64,000 nucleotides of DNA from DASPRM01 sp035319065. GTDB taxonomy: Bacteria; Acidobacteriota; Terriglobia; Terriglobales; Acidobacteriaceae. Positions 61,917-64,000 of the stretch are shown here, one piece after another (within the stretch, counting starts at the first letter, position 1; each line of letters opens with the position of its first letter). The stretch spans positions 1 to 64,000 of the forward strand of contig DATHDM010000316.1 in assembly GCA_035319065.1 (NCBI GenBank), given 5' to 3'. Position numbers and translations under genes: made by a program. The notes under the pieces were generated by a model, which saw only the letters and a list, made by a program, of their open reading frames with translations, was not told the origin of the DNA and did no database searches.

Positions 61917-62210
61917 GGAACCTCCGGAAGACGGTCAACTGGGGGCGCAGCTATGAATTTTGGCGACGCGCACCTGCTGTCTTTTAACCGGGGCGCCAAG
62001 AATCGCCCACAAGCAGGTCGTAAATTCCTTCCATCTATTGCGCCGGCCCGTCGCGCCTTCTAGAATACCGCACTCTAATCATGGGCGGCTTTGACAGCCG
62101 CCAGCCACGAAACCAGCCCTGTTTCCCGATCACTTGTGTTTCCCAGCCTCCCCCGGGGCAGAGGCTCCCAAACTTCCATGGGGCCAGCGACAAGTCACGA
62201 TCGCCTGAGG

Positions 62211-63314
62211 CTACTCGTACGCGAGGGCTTCGATGGGGTCCTTCTGGGCGGCCTTGAATGCCGGGTAGAGCGCCCCCAAGATCGCGCCGACGATAGCAAT
62301 GGCCACCGCGTAGCTGATCCAGCGCGGGTCGATCTGGATGGGCAAGGTGGGGAACCTGGTGGCGATGCCGCTGCGCGCGATAAAACTCAGAGCGATGCCG
62401 AGCAGGGTTCCGGCAACGGAGAGCAACAACGTCTCCCGAAGAACCACATTCATGATGTAGAGCTTGGAAGCTCCCATGGACTTGAGAATCCCGATTTCCC
62501 GGGTGCGTTCCATGACCGCGGTGTACATCGCCTGAAAGATCACGATGAAGCCGATGATGACGGCTACCGCGATCACCACCGTGATGAACTGGGAGAGGCC
62601 CGGGAGGTTCCCCGGGGTCATCATGCTCAGGTATTCCTGCATGGAGCGCACGACGTAAGACTGCATGCCGGGGATGCCGCGGATCTCCTGTGACACCAAG
62701 GCCGTATTGGCGGGATCATCGAGCTTGATATAGAAGATCGAGGCCTTTCCCTGTGCGCCAATCAGATTCTGCAGCGTGCCGAGGGGGAGGAACTTGCGCG
62801 CGCCTTTGCCGTGCTCCACGATTCCGGAGACCAGAAAGGGGTTGTTAAGGACCTCGATGGTGGAGCCTACCTTGATGTTCTTCCCGCTGGCATAGACGTC
62901 GTCGACGATCGCATCGTTCGCATTCTGAAAGGGACCGCCCGACAGGAACTTGAAGGGGCCACCCAACTGCTGGAAGGAGTTGAGGTCGATGCCGTAGACG
63001 ACCTCAACCGCTCCCGAGGTAGTGATCTGGGTAATCACCGGGGCTACAACCTTGACGTGGGGAAGCTGGCGAAGCATGTCGGCGACCTTGATAGGCGCTG
63101 GAGCGCCAGTGATCCCCTGCAGGAACGAGGAGCCCGGGGGCTGCACCATGAGGTCGGCGCCGATGCCCTGCTGGCGGGTCTTGGAGTCGTTCAGCATGCC
63201 CAGGGAGAGGCCCACGATCAGCAGGATGAGAGTTACCTCGACGGCGATGGCCACAATGCTGATCAGCGAGCGCATGGGCCGGTGCACCAGGTTGGCGAGA
63301 ATCATGCGATTCAT
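62211..63314 (-). CDS. ABC transporter permease of the FtsX/MacB-LolC family
   Basis: A 367-residue permease with the family layout: one N-terminal helix (about 18-40), a large periplasmic domain (about 45-235, 'QQGIGADLMVQPPGSSFLQG'), then three helices with 'ERTREIGILKSMGASKLYIMNVVLRE' as the coupling-helix signature. It acts with an ATPase to move lipids, lipoproteins or peptides across the envelope. It starts 30 bases after the LolA-like gene on the same strand; the ATPase gene is probably to the right, outside the window. Confidence 0.92.
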   Translation of the reverse strand: MNRMILANLVHRPMRSLISIVAIAVEVTLILLIVGLSLGMLNDSKTRQQGIGADLMVQPPGSSFLQGITGAPAPIKVADMLRQLPHVKVVAPVITQITTSGAVEVVYGIDLNSFQQLGGPFKFLSGGPFQNANDAIVDDVYASGKNIKVGSTIEVLNNPFLVSGIVEHGKGARKFLPLGTLQNLIGAQGKASIFYIKLDDPANTALVSQEIRGIPGMQSYVVRSMQEYLSMMTPGNLPGLSQFITVVIAVAVIIGFIVIFQAMYTAVMERTREIGILKSMGASKLYIMNVVLRETLLLSVAGTLLGIALSFIARSGIATRFPTLPIQIDPRWISYAVAIAIVGAILGALYPAFKAAQKDPIEALAYE

Positions 63315-63344
63315 CGATTATCGAGTCTATCAGGCGGCCAGGGA

Positions 63345-64000
63345 CTAGCGGCGCTTGTCGCCGTTGCCGCCGGACTGGAGGGAACTGGAGGTGGCAGAAG
63401 ACGGGCCCAGGGTGACCAACTGAGAGCCGGCAGGCTGGTTGAGCACAAACTGATCGTCGCTAAGGGGCTCGTTCAGGGTGAGCTTAACCACGGTGATGCC
63501 GACGGAATACTCCTCCTGAGGCCGCCAGATATCGATGTCGTAAGGGAATTGCACGCCGTTGACGTCTTTGAACTGGTTATAACGCACATCGGTGGCGATC
63601 CAGCCATTGCGGTCGTAAATGAACTGGCGGTAGGGAAGCAGGTCAGCCCGGCTGAAGATGATCTTGCGGGCCAGGTACCAGCCCTTGTCGCCGCGGACGA
63701 TGATGTCCACGAGATACTCCGCTTCTTGAACCTGCTTCTTGCTCTTCGGCTGAGGTACCAGCTCGGTGGCGTTCTCAAGCACGGCAATCTCGTTTTGCGG
63801 ATTGGGGGGACGGAGAAGCAGGGCGTCGTGGATCACCTGGGGCCGCAGGTTCTCAAGGGCATTGGGCGAGGGCTGGGTAATCTCGTTCGAGCCGACGACA
63901 AACTTGTTCTTGGCGGGGATGGAGAGCTTGAAGCTGGAGCCGTCGCTGACCATGTCGAAGGCGCGGTTGCGTACGATGGGAAACAGCCCGATCATGCGCA
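63345..64000 (-). CDS. LolA-like / DUF4292-type envelope protein (5' end outside window)
   Basis: About 218 residues of the C-terminal part are visible; the frame runs off the right edge, so the start is unknown. The visible portion has 'FPIVRNRAFDMVSDGSSFKLSIPAKNKFVVG', 'VRGDKGWYLARKIIFSRADLLPYRQFIYD' and 'QFPYDIDIWRPQEEYSVGITVVKLTLNE', which resemble LolA-like or DUF4292 lipoprotein-handling beta folds. With the adjacent FtsX/LolC-type permease it likely forms an export unit for lipids or lipoproteins. Ends in a Ser/Gly-rich tail. Confidence 0.65.
   Translation of the reverse strand, partial: RMIGLFPIVRNRAFDMVSDGSSFKLSIPAKNKFVVGSNEITQPSPNALENLRPQVIHDALLLRPPNPQNEIAVLENATELVPQPKSKKQVQEAEYLVDIIVRGDKGWYLARKIIFSRADLLPYRQFIYDRNGWIATDVRYNQFKDVNGVQFPYDIDIWRPQEEYSVGITVVKLTLNEPLSDDQFVLNQPAGSQLVTLGPSSATSSSLQSGGNGDKRR

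Noticed and set aside
62084..62102. GGCGGCT-TTGAC-AGCCGCC hairpin upstream of the YfiT-like gene
   Set aside because: A 7-bp stem without T-run on either strand and no gene ending there; not supported as a terminator.

Overview
The window is a GC-rich bacterial chromosome segment with no phage, IS, CRISPR, rRNA or recognisable tRNA genes. The gene content fits an Acidobacteriota chromosome, most likely of the Terriglobia/Koribacter type. It has core Gram-negative-style genes (hslVU, clpB, prfA, prmC, rsmI, rplM-rpsI, rpsB-tsf-pyrH-frr, hemA, maf, proC). It also carries many lipoproteins and periplasmic proteins of families common in that phylum (DUF4136, DUF4397, DUF4382, SYLF, FnIII lipoproteins, secreted DinB). 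This assignment is inferred from family content; no 16S gene is present.

Layout. 1-5.2 kb: the end of a DUF2207 membrane protein, a CBS-domain protein, then hslV, a DUF3052 gene and hslU in one tight operon, followed by a FnIII lipoprotein. 5.3-13.3 kb: a metallo-beta-lactamase-fold hydrolase diverges from an hsp20-clpB chaperone pair with a good promoter and a terminator between them, then DUF4136, DUF2721, DUF1385 and prfA. 13.4-23.8 kb: a di-haem cytochrome c peroxidase, prmC, rsmI, a zinc-ribbon protein, a methyltransferase, a membrane-anchored GcvH-like protein, a 40-codon membrane miniprotein with its own terminator, a cytochrome c, hemA, a TPR protein and a DUF4397 lipoprotein. 24-28.7 kb: the translation cluster rplM-rpsI, rpsB-tsf, pyrH-frr.

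28.7-44 kb is mixed metabolism and envelope: a PLP decarboxylase, a stand-alone molybdopterin oxidoreductase that looks leaderless, a FabG-like reductase, a C26 amidotransferase-like hydrolase, PlsC, a cupin, two tandem secreted eight-cysteine paralogues, asnA and an orphan oligopeptide-type ABC ATPase. 44-64 kb: YIP1 and DinB proteins, a radical SAM enzyme, proC, a racemase, a deaminase, maf, a receiver-domain protein, an SLC5 symporter, a SYLF protein, an epimerase-DPP4 pair, a coiled-coil/zinc-ribbon protein, a TPR protein, an RlmI-type methyltransferase, YfiT-like DinB, and the start of a LolA-like/FtsX-permease export unit running off the right edge.

Proteostasis genes dominate the left arm (HslUV, Hsp20, ClpB). 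The middle is the protein-synthesis cluster. The most unusual locus is 39.4-41.2 kb: two adjacent paralogous secreted proteins conserving eight cysteines, each with its own terminator, and each preceded about 80 bases upstream by a related 35-base element whose small stem shows compensatory changes. Other candidates for attention are the GcvH-like protein lacking the lipoyl lysine, the DUF3052 gene inserted between hslV and hslU, and the 40-codon miniprotein with a structured leader.
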